Assembly: GCF_003319115.1 (NCBI RefSeq) | Contig: NZ_QOHF01000003.1 | Location: forward strand, 216,323-280,322 | Direction: 5' to 3' | Source: Geodermatophilus sp. TF02-6 | GTDB taxonomy: Bacteria; Actinomycetota; Actinomycetes; Mycobacteriales; Geodermatophilaceae | Length of the DNA stretch: 64,000 nt | Shown here: positions 1-9,862 of the stretch, one piece after another | How the letters are laid out: each line of letters opens with the position of its first letter | How positions within the stretch are numbered: the stretch's first letter is position 1 | Notes under the pieces: generated by a model | Databases searched by the model: none | Told to the model about the DNA's origin: nothing | What the model saw: the letters and a program-made list of their open reading frames with translations, nothing else | Program-made: the position numbers and the translations under genes

Positions 1-66
1 GTCTACGACCAGGCCACGGCCAGCAGCGTGCTCCCCGGCAGCCTGCCGACCCGGCCGCGCCGATGA
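1..66 (+). CDS. 3' end of an unidentified gene
   Basis: Frame 1 is open from the window edge and ends at TGA 64-66; the last 21 residues (VYDQATASSVLPG...RPRR) do not identify a family. The stop overlaps the ATG of the following IclR regulator (ATGA), so the two genes are probably co-transcribed and translationally coupled. The fragment is too short to assign a function. Confidence 0.6.
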   Translation, partial: VYDQATASSVLPGSLPTRPRR

Positions 67-818
67 GCCCGGTGGTCGACCGCGGACTCACCGGCCGCCA
101 GCCCAAGGCGGTGCAGAGCGCGCTGGCCATCCTGGAGGCGGTGGCCCGCGCCGGCGCCGGGGTCACCGCCAAGGAGGTCGCCGAGGACGTCGGCCTGCCG
201 CCGGCGACGGCCTACCGGCTGCTCAACCTGCTGGTGGGCGAGGAGTACCTCGTCCGGCTGCCCGACCTGCACGGGTTCGCCCTGGGCCGGAAGGTCGCCG
301 GACTGTCCCGGGGCACCGGCCCGCCCCCGGTCTGCACGGCGGCGCGCGAGGTGCTCGCCGACTTGCGCCGGCGGGTGCGCTTCGGGGTGCACCTGGTGCT
401 GTACTCCGGGCCGGTGCTGCGCTGCGCGGACGTCGACCCCGACCACCCGCTGCGCTCCCCGGAGGCGGTGGAGCGACACCTGCACGCCACCGCGGTGGGC
501 AAGCTGCTGCTGGCCGAGCAACCGGACTGGCGGGAGGTCGTCCACCCCCACCGGCTGCACGCGCTCACCGCGCGCACCGTGACCCGCCCGGCCGAGCTGG
601 ACGCCGAGCTGCGCCGGGTCGCCGAGCGCGACGTGGCCCTGCAGGCCGGGCAGCTGCACGAGGGCGTCTCCTGCGCCGCGGTGCCGGTGCGCGCGCCCTC
701 CGGCGTCCTCGTCGCGGCGATCGCGGTCACCGCACCGGGGGAGGACGAGTCCGTGGTCGGCGCCCGCACCGCGGATGCCGTGGACTCCGCGCGGCGCCTG
801 GGCCCGTTGCTGGGCTGA
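63..818 (+). CDS. IclR-family transcriptional regulator
   Basis: A 251-residue protein with the IclR layout: an N-terminal winged helix (about residues 15-75; KAVQSALAILEAV, then KEVAEDVGLPPATAYRLLNLL) and a C-terminal effector-binding domain with the family-typical HATAVGKLLLA around residue 141 and a conserved Cys (HEGVSCAAVPVRAP) late in the domain. It probably binds a small carbon metabolite and controls an adjacent catabolic gene, perhaps the one ending at base 66, with which it overlaps by ATGA. The effector cannot be read from the sequence. Confidence 0.9.
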   Translation: MSPVVDRGLTGRQPKAVQSALAILEAVARAGAGVTAKEVAEDVGLPPATAYRLLNLLVGEEYLVRLPDLHGFALGRKVAGLSRGTGPPPVCTAAREVLADLRRRVRFGVHLVLYSGPVLRCADVDPDHPLRSPEAVERHLHATAVGKLLLAEQPDWREVVHPHRLHALTARTVTRPAELDAELRRVAERDVALQAGQLHEGVSCAAVPVRAPSGVLVAAIAVTAPGEDESVVGARTADAVDSARRLGPLLG

Positions 819-991
819 CGGTGCCGCCGTGCCGGGCGCGCCGACGTCTGCGCCCCGCCGCTCCACGCGCCTGCCGTACCGAGCCTCTCCCACGCGGAAC
901 CGGATACGGCGCCTCCTCGGCCACTGCGCTCCGCTTCCGGACGCCGACCGTGCGTGAGCGGCATCACGGCGACAATGCACATGACGTCTCG

Positions 992-997
992 TAGCGT
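992..997 (+). promoter_or_regulatory. putative -10 hexamer of the rpf transcript
   Basis: TAGCGT lies just upstream of the riboswitch described next and fits the actinobacterial TAnnnT -10 pattern seen elsewhere in this window. Transcription would start near 1004, giving a leader of about 210 nt. No convincing -35 was found. Confidence 0.4.
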
Positions 998-1011
998 TTT
1001 GGCTGCGCTCA

Positions 1012-2326
<1,315 letters not shown>

Positions 2327-2400
2327 GCCACCCGGGACACGACCGCCGACTCCGCGGCACACCGGGAGTCCTGACGGCCTGGTCCCGGCTCGTCACACGT

Positions 2401-2442
2401 GCGAGCGACCCCCTGCCCGCGGACGGGCAGGGGGTCGCTCGC
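2401..2442 (+). terminator. Perfect-stem terminator after rpf
   Basis: Nineteen perfectly paired bases (GCGAGCGACCCCCTGCCCG and its complement) around a 4-nt loop, 75 nt past the rpf stop. There is no T tract, as is usual for actinobacterial I-shaped terminators. Confidence 0.85.
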
Positions 2443-2469
2443 GTACCGACGGTGCACCCGGCCCCACCC

Positions 2470-3823
2470 CAGGGCGTCTGCAAAGTCATGAGTGGCGGGG
2501 CTGAGCTGCACCGATCGCGGAGATGATCATGCTGCGGCGAGGGCGGGGCCGATGAGGTGGGGTTGGTCGGCGTAGTGCCGGTGGGCCGCGGCGATGTTGT
2601 CGTGTCCGTCGAGCCGGAACATGTTGATCACCAGGCAGCGGAGGGCGGCGAGGTTGTGGGGGCGTGGCCGGTCCGCACCTGGCAGGCGTCCTCACTCAGG
2701 GTCACGTCGCGCACCCAGTGCAGCCCGTTCTCGATCGTCCATTGCCCGCGGACCCAGCCGGCCAACTGTCCGGCGCTGTCCTGCCGGTGGGTCAGCGAGG
2801 TGACGATGTACACGGTCTCCTGCGACCGCTTCCCGTCCCCGCGGGTGCGCACGCGGACGATCTTGGCGATCTGGGCGGCGTGCGGGAACAGCGCCTGCAG
2901 GGCCGGTTGCCCGTCGGTGGCGAGGACCTTGATCGAGCGGGACTCCCGGCGGCCGTGTCCGACCTCGACCGTCTTGACGCCGGGCACCGATCCCCAGGGC
3001 TGGGCGGCCAGCGCGGCATGCAGCTTGGGCCTGGTTCGCTTCATCACGGTGAATACGTAGTGCGCGCCGCGGGCGGCCAGCCAGTGCGCGTGGGAGTCCT
3101 GACAATGCAGAGCATCCGCGGTCACTACCAGGCCGTGCAGCTCACCCACGGTGTCCAGGACCGCGGGCAGGGCGGCGATCTCGTCGCCTGCCTGCACGGC
3201 CATCTGGCCGCGGACCAGCCCGGCCTGCTGGTCGTAGGCGGCGACCAGCTTCACCTGGCCGTCGGCGGTGCGGGCGCCGCGCAGCACCTTCCCGTCCACA
3301 GCCATCACCTCGGCCCCCGCCGGCGAGGGTGAGGAGCCGGCGTCGGCCAGACGGGCCGCGGTCCACCGGTCGATGGCCCGCTGCACGGCGATCGGATCGA
3401 CCGCGGCCAGCACCCGGCCGAACGTCGACGTCGACGGTCGCCGGCCGATCGGCACGAGTTGGTGATCGGCGCGGGCGGCCCAGCCGGCGATCGCCACCAG
3501 CGAGGTCTTCCCGGCCATAACCGCCCCGATCGCCAGCAGCAACACCGATTGCACGGAGTAACGAACACCTCGACGCTCCCGTGGGTCCGGCACCCCCGCC
3601 AGAGCGGTCAGCAGCTGCACCGACTCGCGCAGCGAGAGCCCATCGGGCGGCACCTCGCCGTCGGAGACGGCGACGGCGAGCGCGGTCAGGGAAGATGGCA
3701 GAGCGGGCACGGGGACTCTCCGGCGATCGGGCGACTTCAGACATCACCAGATCATCACGGGCTCCGTGCCCGCGCCCATATCAGCAGCTCAAAGCCCTAC
3801 ACCACGACTTTGACGCTGCCCTG
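2470..3823 (-). mobile_element. ISAs1-family insertion sequence, both ends present
   Basis: The element is bounded by imperfect inverted repeats. The left end reads CAGGGCGTCTGCAAAGTCATG and the right end, inverted, reads CAGGGCAGCGTCAAAGTCGTG (16 of 21 matching). It contains one transposase gene on the minus strand. The flanking ten bases (GGCCCCACCC on the left, CGGTGGAGCC on the right) are not a target duplication. Either one flank has been rearranged or the element arose by recombination between copies. The right end abuts an IS630 transposase tail. Confidence 0.85.
2527..3710 (-). pseudogene. ISAs1-family transposase, frameshifted near its 3' end
   Basis: From the ATG at 3710 the reading frame gives a DDE transposase: Asp in AVDGKVLRGA, Asp in VVTADALHCQD, and Glu in TIENGLHWVRDV. 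It continues to QVRTGHAP and then runs out of frame, stopping at 2628. Restoring one C in the C-run at about 2656-2661 continues the family C-terminus (HNLAALRCLVINMF...HYADQPHLIGPALAAA), ending at 2527. All three catalytic acids lie before the shift, so partial activity is conceivable. A homopolymer sequencing error is the alternative explanation. Confidence 0.85.
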
Positions 3824-3996
3824 CGGTGGAGCCGGTGTGGTCGCACCTGAAGCGGTCGCTGACCAATCTGACCAAGCACACCATCGCCGAGCTGACCGTG
3901 CTGGTGAAGACCCGACTCAAACGGATGCAGTACCGCTCCGGGCTGCTGGTTGGCTTCCTCACCAGCACCAAACTCGACTACCGACCGTACCTGTAA
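3823..3996 (+). pseudogene. IS630-family transposase, C-terminal remnant
   Basis: Immediately after the ISAs1 right end the plus strand reads VEPVWSHLKRSLTNLTKHTI...LLVGFLTSTKLDYRPYL and stops at 3994-3996. This is the usual end of an IS630-type DDE transposase (normally NPVEgvWshLKr). The rest of the gene, including the first two catalytic acids, is missing and is not found on the other side of the ISAs1 copy. The IS630 copy was therefore cut by a deletion at, or by, the ISAs1 end. Confidence 0.8.
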
Positions 3997-4111
3997 CTCC
4001 CTCCGTTAACGATCTTTAGAGCAGACCGACGACCACTTTGACCGCGACGGTCACGGGCAATCGACTGGCTGAGCACCGTGCGGCCCTGTCGACGTGCGGA
4101 GTAATTTGTCA

Positions 4112-4711
4112 TTACGTGGCGGCAAACGAGGTCAGGTGAGAAAAGCCGGCTGCAAGTGCGTTGCGCATGGGAGCCGCGTCCCGCTTGGTCGCGGACAGAA
4201 GATAACCGCCTTGCACGATGGCGATAGTGGCCTGCGCGAGAACCGCAGGGTCGGCGTCCTGACGCAGCAAGCCCCCAGCCTGTATCACGCTCAGCCATTG
4301 CGTCATCGAGGATTCCCAGCGGGTGAAGGCTTCGGCGGCAAGGAGGCGCAACGGGTCGCTCTGACCGAGCACCTGACTCGCGATCGAGCCGAGCGGGCAT
4401 CCGTGGAATCCTCGCTCGGCCTCGTGCCTGCTCACCAGCGCATCGAACCAGGACCGAATACCCGCCCAGCTGTCCGACGGAAAGGAGTTCTGCTCCTCGA
4501 GAATCTGGTTCAGCTGATAATCCAGGATCTCGGCAACGAGATCTTCTTTGCTGGAGAAGTAGTGATAGAATTGGCCTTTCCCCGTTTCCGAGGCGTCGAG
4601 GACGTCCTCGACACTGGTGGCACTGACGCCGCGCTGGTACATCAGCTCGGCGGCCGCCGCGATGATCCGTCGCTTGGTGTCCCTGCCGCGCTGTGTGGTT
4701 GGTTCGGACAT
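4112..4711 (-). CDS. TetR/AcrR-family repressor
   Basis: A 199-residue protein with an N-terminal TetR helix-turn-helix (about residues 10-57: RRIIAAAAELMYQRGVSATSVEDVLDASETGKGQFYHYFSSKEDL) and an all-helical ligand domain containing a GCPLGSIASQV motif near residue 103, as in many regulators of detoxification genes. It is divergent from the membrane-protein gene at 5047. Two palindromes in the gap between them are candidate operators. Its base composition is visibly less GC-rich than its neighbours, consistent with acquisition. No Shine-Dalgarno sequence is obvious before the ATG. Confidence 0.88.
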   Translation of the reverse strand: MSEPTTQRGRDTKRRIIAAAAELMYQRGVSATSVEDVLDASETGKGQFYHYFSSKEDLVAEILDYQLNQILEEQNSFPSDSWAGIRSWFDALVSRHEAERGFHGCPLGSIASQVLGQSDPLRLLAAEAFTRWESSMTQWLSVIQAGGLLRQDADPAVLAQATIAIVQGGYLLSATKRDAAPMRNALAAGFSHLTSFAAT

Positions 4712-4731
4712 CCACCGCAGCCTTGATCATG

Positions 4732-4751
4732 CCTGGCGACGTACCGCCAGG
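4732..4751. promoter_or_regulatory. Candidate operator palindrome near tetR
   Basis: CCTGGCG-N6-CGCCAGG, a perfect 7-bp inverted repeat centred about 30 bp upstream of the tetR start codon. TetR proteins usually bind such palindromes to repress themselves; the assignment is inference. Confidence 0.4.
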
Positions 4752-4891
4752 ACGGAACCGCCGGGCCCCCCGCGGCGCTCAAGCGTATCTGCCGCCACCC
4801 GCCTACGGATCGGTGCCCGCGAGAGCCCGCCGACAGCGGCGCCGATAGCGGTGACGACGGTTCACGCCTGCTGGTGAGCCAACACAGACTC

Positions 4892-4907
4892 TGTACCGAT
4901 GGGTACA
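4892..4907. promoter_or_regulatory. Candidate TetR operator TGTACC-N4-GGTACA
   Basis: A perfect 6-bp inverted repeat with a 4-bp spacer in the tetR/membrane-protein divergent region. Its size and symmetry are typical of TetR-family sites, and it lies about 140 bp before the gene at 5047. The rest of the 334-bp gap (4712-5046) holds no gene that I can support. Confidence 0.45.
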
Positions 4908-5046
4908 ACGGGTCGAGCGTGGGCATGAAGTCCTGTGTGCACCAGCAGCCGTGCGCGCTTCTCGAGCCTTGAGGCCGGTCCACGACCACGTTCCATCCAG
5001 GGCTTCGGTTCCCGCGTAGCGCCCTTGCCTCCAGAGAAGAGATCCC

Positions 5047-5520
5047 ATGCAGCCGACCAACACGATCAGCGTGACGGCAAACATCGGCCGCGGTGTTCTG
5101 GCCGGTCTCGTGGGCACGGTGGTGATGACTGCCTTCCAGAAGCTCGTCGAGATGCCGCTCACCGGGCGCGAGAACAGCTACGCCCCGGCCGACTTCGCCG
5201 AACGGGTCCTGCCTGTGCACCCGACCACCGCTGAAGGCCGCGAGCGGCTGAACAACGCCACGCACTTCGCTCTCGGCGGCATGTGGGGCACTGCCTACGG
5301 CATCGCCGCCTCGAGGGGGCTGCGCGGGCAGAAGGCGGTCAACACGGTATTCGCCGTCGTCTACACCGGGGACGTGCTGCTCAACACCGCTCTCGGTCTC
5401 TACGAGCCCAGGAAGTGGTCGATGCAGGACTGGGTCGTCGACGTCGTCGACAAGTACGTGCAGGCCCAGGCCACCGGCCTGTTCTTCGACCGTCTTCTCG
5501 ACCCCGCCCGACGGTCGTGA
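5047..5520 (+). CDS. Small conserved membrane protein
   Basis: A 157-residue protein. Three hydrophobic stretches are visible: residues 12-32 (GRGVLAGLVGTVVMTAF), around 73-88 (FALGGMWGTAYGIAAS) and 97-115 (NTVFAVVYTGDVLLNTALGLY). It resembles the DUF1440-type inner-membrane proteins, but I cannot name a function. The ATG follows an AGAGAAGAG Shine-Dalgarno stretch. It is divergent from the TetR gene and is the likely target of that repressor; the GH15 gene follows in the same direction. Confidence 0.75.
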   Translation: MQPTNTISVTANIGRGVLAGLVGTVVMTAFQKLVEMPLTGRENSYAPADFAERVLPVHPTTAEGRERLNNATHFALGGMWGTAYGIAASRGLRGQKAVNTVFAVVYTGDVLLNTALGLYEPRKWSMQDWVVDVVDKYVQAQATGLFFDRLLDPARRS

Positions 5521-5552
5521 CCGGTCCACCATCCGCGCCGTACCGACGAGCG

Positions 5553-7619
5553 GTGAACGCGCGTGCGGTGACGGAGGACGCGGCGCACGTGGCCGGGTCG
5601 GGCCCGCGCGCGCACGTAGCCAGACTCCACGCAGGTCTGGCGAGTACCAGTGACGACGGTGATTCCCCGGGGTACCACGACGGCGGCCCGCACCGCGGCC
5701 CTCAGGTCCGGCGAGAGGATCCAGCCCCGGCTGCTGCGCGCTTCCGCGACTCCCCGCCGGGACGCCGGCCGCCCGCCATCGGCGATTACGGATTCCTCTC
5801 CGACTGCACGTCGGCGGCGCTGGTCGACCGCTCCGGCTCGGTCGACTGGTGGTGCGTCCCGCGGTTCGACTCGCCGTCGGTGTTCGGCCGGCTGCTCGAT
5901 GCGGAGGCCGGGCACTGGACGCTGGCGCCGGTCGACCCCTTCGAGTCCTCGCGGGAGTACGTCGAGGACTCCCTGGTCCTGCGGACGGTCTTCCGGACAG
6001 CGAGCGGGGTGGTGGAGGTCAGTGACGCCCTGGCGTTCGAGCCCGGGGCCAGGGGCCACGACATCGGTCTGCGCAGTCCGCACGTTCTGCTGCGCCGGGT
6101 GACGGGGCTCGTCGGCGCAGTGCGGATGGGCAGCGAGCTGGCGCCGCGGATGGAGTACGGGCGTACCGAACCGCACTTCCGGCCCGCCGGTCACGAGGTC
6201 GAGGCCCGCGGCGGTCCAGTGCGGCTAGTGTGCACCGGCCCGGTCGACTGGTCCTGCGGGGGCGGCGCCGCACGCGTCTCCTTCCGCGTCTCGGCCGGCG
6301 AGACCGTCAACCTCCGCCTCCGCTACGCCCCGGCCTTCGCTCCCCCGGACGCGTCTGACTCGGGTGGCGAGCGTCCGAGCGTGCAGGACACTGTGGAGGG
6401 CTGGCGGTCCTGGGCCCGCGGTCACACCGGCTACGACGGCGCCTTCCCCGCCGAGGTGCGCCGGAGTTCGATCATGCTGCAGGGCTTGACCTACCGGCCG
6501 TCCGGGGCGGTGGTCGCCGCGGCGACGACCTCGTTGCCGGAGTGGCCGGGGGGCGACCTGAACTTCGACTACCGATTCGCGTGGCTGCGCGATCTGAGCC
6601 TGACCGTCCGCTCGCTGTGGATCGCCGCCTGCCCCGACGAGCCGCACCGGCTCTTCGACTGGTTCGCCACCGCCGCCGGCCACAACGGTGGCGAGCTCGT
6701 GCAGATCATGTACGGCGTCGAGGGCGAGCGAGACCTGACCGAGCGCGAGCTGCCGCATCTGGCCGGCTACCGCGACAGCCGGCCGGTACGCGTGGGCAAC
6801 GAGGCGTGGCGGCAGAAGCAGCTCGACGTCCTCGGAGAGGTGGTCGACGCCGCCCACGTCCTGCGTGACCACCTCGGCGACCTCGACGAACCGGTCCGCC
6901 AGATGCTCGTCACGCTCGCCGATCGGGCCGCCGACGACTGGACTGCGCCGGACGCCGGCATGTGGGAGGCCCGGGACGCCGAGCGGCACTACACCTCCTC
7001 GAAGGTGATGTGCTGGGTGGCCCTCGACCGCGCCTGCGACCTGGCGCCACGGCTGGGCGACGGGGCGGACGTGGCCCGCTGGACGGCGGCCGGCCACGCC
7101 ATCCGCGCGGCGGTCCTGAGCCAGGCCTGGAGCGAGCGGACCGGCGCCTACACGGGTGCCTTCGGCTCCGACGAGCTCGACGCATCGGTGCTGCTGCTGC
7201 CCCTGGTCGGCTTCCTCCCGGCGACCGACGAACGGATGACAGCGACCATCGACGCCGTCGAGCGGGAGTTGGGCGCCGACGGCCTGGTCCGGCGGTGGTC
7301 GGCCGACCGCAGCGGATTCTTCATCTGCACCTATTGGCTCACCGAGTGCCTTGCCCTCGCCGGACAGGCCGAGCGCGCCGGGGAGTGGTTCCGGCGCGCC
7401 ACCTCCTACGCCAACGACCTGGGGCTGCTGGCCGAGGAGGCGGATCCCGCCACCGGGCAACTGCTCGGCAACATGCCACAGGCCTTCTCCCACATCGGGC
7501 TGATCAATGCCGCGTGGCGGCTGGCGCACCCCTCGCCCGCCCCGGCCCCGAACTCCCCCGTCCCCGGCACCGCCGCCAGCACGGGCGCGGATCCGGAACA
7601 CGGAGGAGCCACCGACTGA
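5553..7619 (+). CDS. Glycoside hydrolase family 15 (trehalase/glucoamylase-like)
   Basis: The protein has the two-part GH15 layout. The N-terminal beta-sandwich begins at IGDYGFLSDCTSAALVDRSGSVDWWCVPRFDSPSVFG. The C-terminal (alpha/alpha)6 barrel holds FDYRFAWLRDLSLTVRSLW, QIMYGVEGERDLTERELPHLAGY, WEARDAERHYTSSKVMCWVALDRA and a late GNMPQAFSHIGLINAA. Actinobacterial members of this type act on trehalose or short glucans in the cytoplasm. The start is uncertain: GTG codons at 5553 and 5568 are the last in-frame candidates before the domain begins near 5779. It is part of the accessory island. Confidence 0.85.
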   Translation: MNARAVTEDAAHVAGSGPRAHVARLHAGLASTSDDGDSPGYHDGGPHRGPQVRREDPAPAAARFRDSPPGRRPPAIGDYGFLSDCTSAALVDRSGSVDWWCVPRFDSPSVFGRLLDAEAGHWTLAPVDPFESSREYVEDSLVLRTVFRTASGVVEVSDALAFEPGARGHDIGLRSPHVLLRRVTGLVGAVRMGSELAPRMEYGRTEPHFRPAGHEVEARGGPVRLVCTGPVDWSCGGGAARVSFRVSAGETVNLRLRYAPAFAPPDASDSGGERPSVQDTVEGWRSWARGHTGYDGAFPAEVRRSSIMLQGLTYRPSGAVVAAATTSLPEWPGGDLNFDYRFAWLRDLSLTVRSLWIAACPDEPHRLFDWFATAAGHNGGELVQIMYGVEGERDLTERELPHLAGYRDSRPVRVGNEAWRQKQLDVLGEVVDAAHVLRDHLGDLDEPVRQMLVTLADRAADDWTAPDAGMWEARDAERHYTSSKVMCWVALDRACDLAPRLGDGADVARWTAAGHAIRAAVLSQAWSERTGAYTGAFGSDELDASVLLLPLVGFLPATDERMTATIDAVERELGADGLVRRWSADRSGFFICTYWLTECLALAGQAERAGEWFRRATSYANDLGLLAEEADPATGQLLGNMPQAFSHIGLINAAWRLAHPSPAPAPNSPVPGTAASTGADPEHGGATD

Positions 7620-7636
7620 CTACTTGCAGGACTGGC

Positions 7637-8419
7637 ATGAGCGGCGGACGGCTGACCGGCAAGGTCGCATTCAGCACCGGGTCGGACTCCGGGATCGGAC
7701 AGGCGACGGCGAGGGAGTTCGCGGGGGAGGGAGCCGACGTCGTCGTCCAACTACCTCGACGACGCCGACGGAGCCGAGCGGACCAGGGCCGACGTCGAGG
7801 CATGCGGACGGCGGAGCCTGGTCACCCAGGCCGAAGTCCAGGACGAGGAGGCGGTGGGCGCGATGTTCGAGGCGGCCCTGGCCGAGTTCGGCACCCTCGA
7901 CGTCCTGATGAACAACGCCGGCGTCGATGCGTCCGGAACTCCGGTCGCCGAGCTGTCCACCGAGGTGTGGGACCGGGCGATCCGCACCAACGTCTACGGC
8001 TACTCCTTCTGCTGCCGCCGGTTCGCCAGGAGCGGCTGGCGCGAGGTGGCGGCAGGCAAGATCATCAACCTGTCCTCGGTGTACGCCGACAATCCCCACC
8101 CCGCCGGCTCGGACTACGACTGCTCGAAGGGCGCCATCCGGTGCTGACCCGGACCTTGGCGCTGGAGCTCGCTCCCCACAAGATCAACGTCAACAGCCTC
8201 GCGCCGGGCATGGTGCTGACCCCGGTCAACCAGCCGGCGATCGGCGACCCGGCCGTGCTGGAGGAGCAGGTGTAGAGCATCCCCTGGAAGCGGGCGGCCC
8301 AGCCGGAGGAGATGGCGCGGCTCGCGGTGTTCCTCGCCTCGGCAGACGCCGACTACGTCACCGGCGCCTCGTACGTGATGGACGGCGGGCTCATGATCAA
8401 CCTTGGCCAGGGAGCGTGA
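7637..8419 (+). pseudogene. Short-chain dehydrogenase/reductase, broken in three places
   Basis: The pieces join into one classical SDR (glucose-1-dehydrogenase-like). They are MSGGRLTGKVAFSTGSDSGIGQATAREF, with a TGxxxGIG-type cofactor loop; then, after a frame change near 7748, NYLDDADG...DVLMNNAGVDASG...KIINLSSVYADN...YDCSKGAI, with catalytic Ser, Tyr and Lys; then, after a second change near 8140, LTRTLALELAPHKINVNSLAPG. An in-frame TAG follows at 8273-8275 before SIPWKRAAQPEEMARLAVFLAS...DGGLMINLGQGA. Two frameshifts plus a nonsense codon make real decay likelier than sequencing error. It lies 17 bp after the GH15 gene. Confidence 0.85.
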
Positions 8420-8853
8420 CCAGGTGTGGCGCCGGCGTACTCCGCCACTGCGCTCGGTAGATGGCGCCGGCGCGGTGAGGGCTGCAACCATGACCCTCAA
8501 TCAGCATGTGGGAGTGTCGCTGTCGGAACGAGTGCCCAGCACGGTCCCGAGCAGGACGGCGCCCATCTGCACCTCGGTGCCGACCCGGCTCGCCGGCGAG
8601 GTGCCCGCCTGGACGGCCCGGTCCCCTTGGGGCACGGGTTGCCAGGGCGCCCGGGGCAACGTCTGCGACGTCGCGCGCCTGCACGGGCACGGTCCGCGGC
8701 TAACGCGGCTAACGCGGCGCACTTCACTCTCCGGGAAGGCGGAGACGCCCTGCACCACTCTCCGGGAAGGCGGAGACGCCCTGCACCGGGCGCTGGGATC
8801 GCCGAGGCGCCCTGGCGCGGGAGCGCCCACGTACTCGGGCCTGATCTGATGCC
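8420..8853. other. Gene-poor intergenic stretch in the island
   Basis: No open frame here has recognisable protein similarity or a convincing start. It contains a 31-bp tandem duplication, listed separately, and a short GCGGCTAAC double repeat near 8698-8716. It may be decayed sequence between the broken SDR and the DUF427 gene. Confidence 0.5.
8725..8786. repeat. 31-bp tandem duplication
   Basis: Two exact head-to-tail copies of a 31-bp unit starting CACTCTCCGGGAAGGCGGAG, at 8725-8755 and 8756-8786. Each unit contains the small inverted repeat CTCCG...CGGAG. No coding function is apparent. Confidence 0.8.
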
Positions 8854-9654
8854 TCACAGCCGGAGGGCGTCGTGGACCTCCAGGTCGACGCGGTCATCGA
8901 CGAAGGACATCAATCCTCTCACCGCTTCCGCGTCGTGGAACGGCTCGGGGTAGGTCCAGACGATGTCCTTCTCCAGCCGGCCGTCGAGCCGCAGCGACCA
9001 GTAGTGTGCGACGCCCTTGTAGGGGCAGCGCGTCGTGGAGTAGCTCGGCTCGAGCAGGTCGGTCCGGACGTCCTCGCGCGGGAGGTACCAGCGGACTGGC
9101 AGACCGCTTTCGAGGAGCATGCGCGGCCGGGTGGAGTCGGCGACGAGCGTGCCGTGCAGCCGGACTCGCACCCGGCGGGAGCTACGCAGCACGTCGACCC
9201 GGGTGTACGGGTCGCGCGGATGGACGAACACCTCCTCGTCCTCCTCGAACACCCCGTCCATCGAGTCCCAGTCGAAGGCGATGAGCCCGGCGATCGCCGA
9301 GGCGTTCTCTGACGGCTGGTGCCACGAGTAGGCGGCGTCGGGCGCGCTGCGGTCGCCTACCCGCACGTTCCAGTACGTCGCCGGGCCGATGCCCGGGTCC
9401 GTCCGCCGCCGTTCACCGGGCTCGAACAGGTCCATCCGGACGTCCTGCGGTGGGAACAGGTACGTGGGCGTGCGCCCTGGCGGATGCAGCAATTGCACGC
9501 CGGTGCTGTCCGCGATCGTCTCGCCGGCCAGGACGACGCGGACCCGCCGTGGGCAGCTCTCGACGTATAGAACGTGCTCCGGCCTCCCGGGATCGAAGTT
9601 GAACGTCCCCGCGGGGCGCTCGCCGAACGGCCCCGTGCCCTTGGTGAGGCTCAT
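8854..9654 (-). CDS. Tandem DUF427-domain protein
   Basis: A 266-residue protein with two DUF427 units in tandem. The first, about residues 25-120, runs from RVRVVLAGETIADSTGVQLLHPPG through YLFPPQDVRMDLFEP and ATYWNVRVGDR to YSWHQPSENA. The second, about 150-255, runs from RVRVRLHGTLVADSTRPRMLLESG through WYLPREDVRTDLLEP and AHYWSLRLDGR to VWTYPEPFHDA. Double-unit proteins are common in actinobacteria; the biochemical role of DUF427 is not established. It stands alone on the minus strand inside the island. Confidence 0.85.
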   Translation of the reverse strand: MSLTKGTGPFGERPAGTFNFDPGRPEHVLYVESCPRRVRVVLAGETIADSTGVQLLHPPGRTPTYLFPPQDVRMDLFEPGERRRTDPGIGPATYWNVRVGDRSAPDAAYSWHQPSENASAIAGLIAFDWDSMDGVFEEDEEVFVHPRDPYTRVDVLRSSRRVRVRLHGTLVADSTRPRMLLESGLPVRWYLPREDVRTDLLEPSYSTTRCPYKGVAHYWSLRLDGRLEKDIVWTYPEPFHDAEAVRGLMSFVDDRVDLEVHDALRL

Positions 9655-9862
9655 GTTTTGGAGCTACCCAGCGGCCTCGAAGAACATCCGAGGCCCGCCG
9701 CTCCCCCGAAGGGGAAGGGCTGCGACCATGGTCTCGCCGCCCAGGCGGACCGGCCGCGGCGCAGGCTGACGCACTGACCCTGGGCGACGCCTGTGCTGAC
9801 GGCACCTTCCGAGGACGCGGACGCCAGCTCGAGCGTCCCTGTCAAGGGCTACCAGGGAGATT

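Noticed and set aside
2486..2695. Small gene at the left end of the ISAs1 element
   Set aside because: Its codons are an out-of-frame reading of the frameshifted transposase C-terminus and the element end.
8420..8853. Several 90-150 codon open frames between the broken SDR and DUF427
   Set aside because: All are Arg/Pro/Ala-rich, lack ribosome-binding sites or a -10, and run through the 31-bp tandem repeat.
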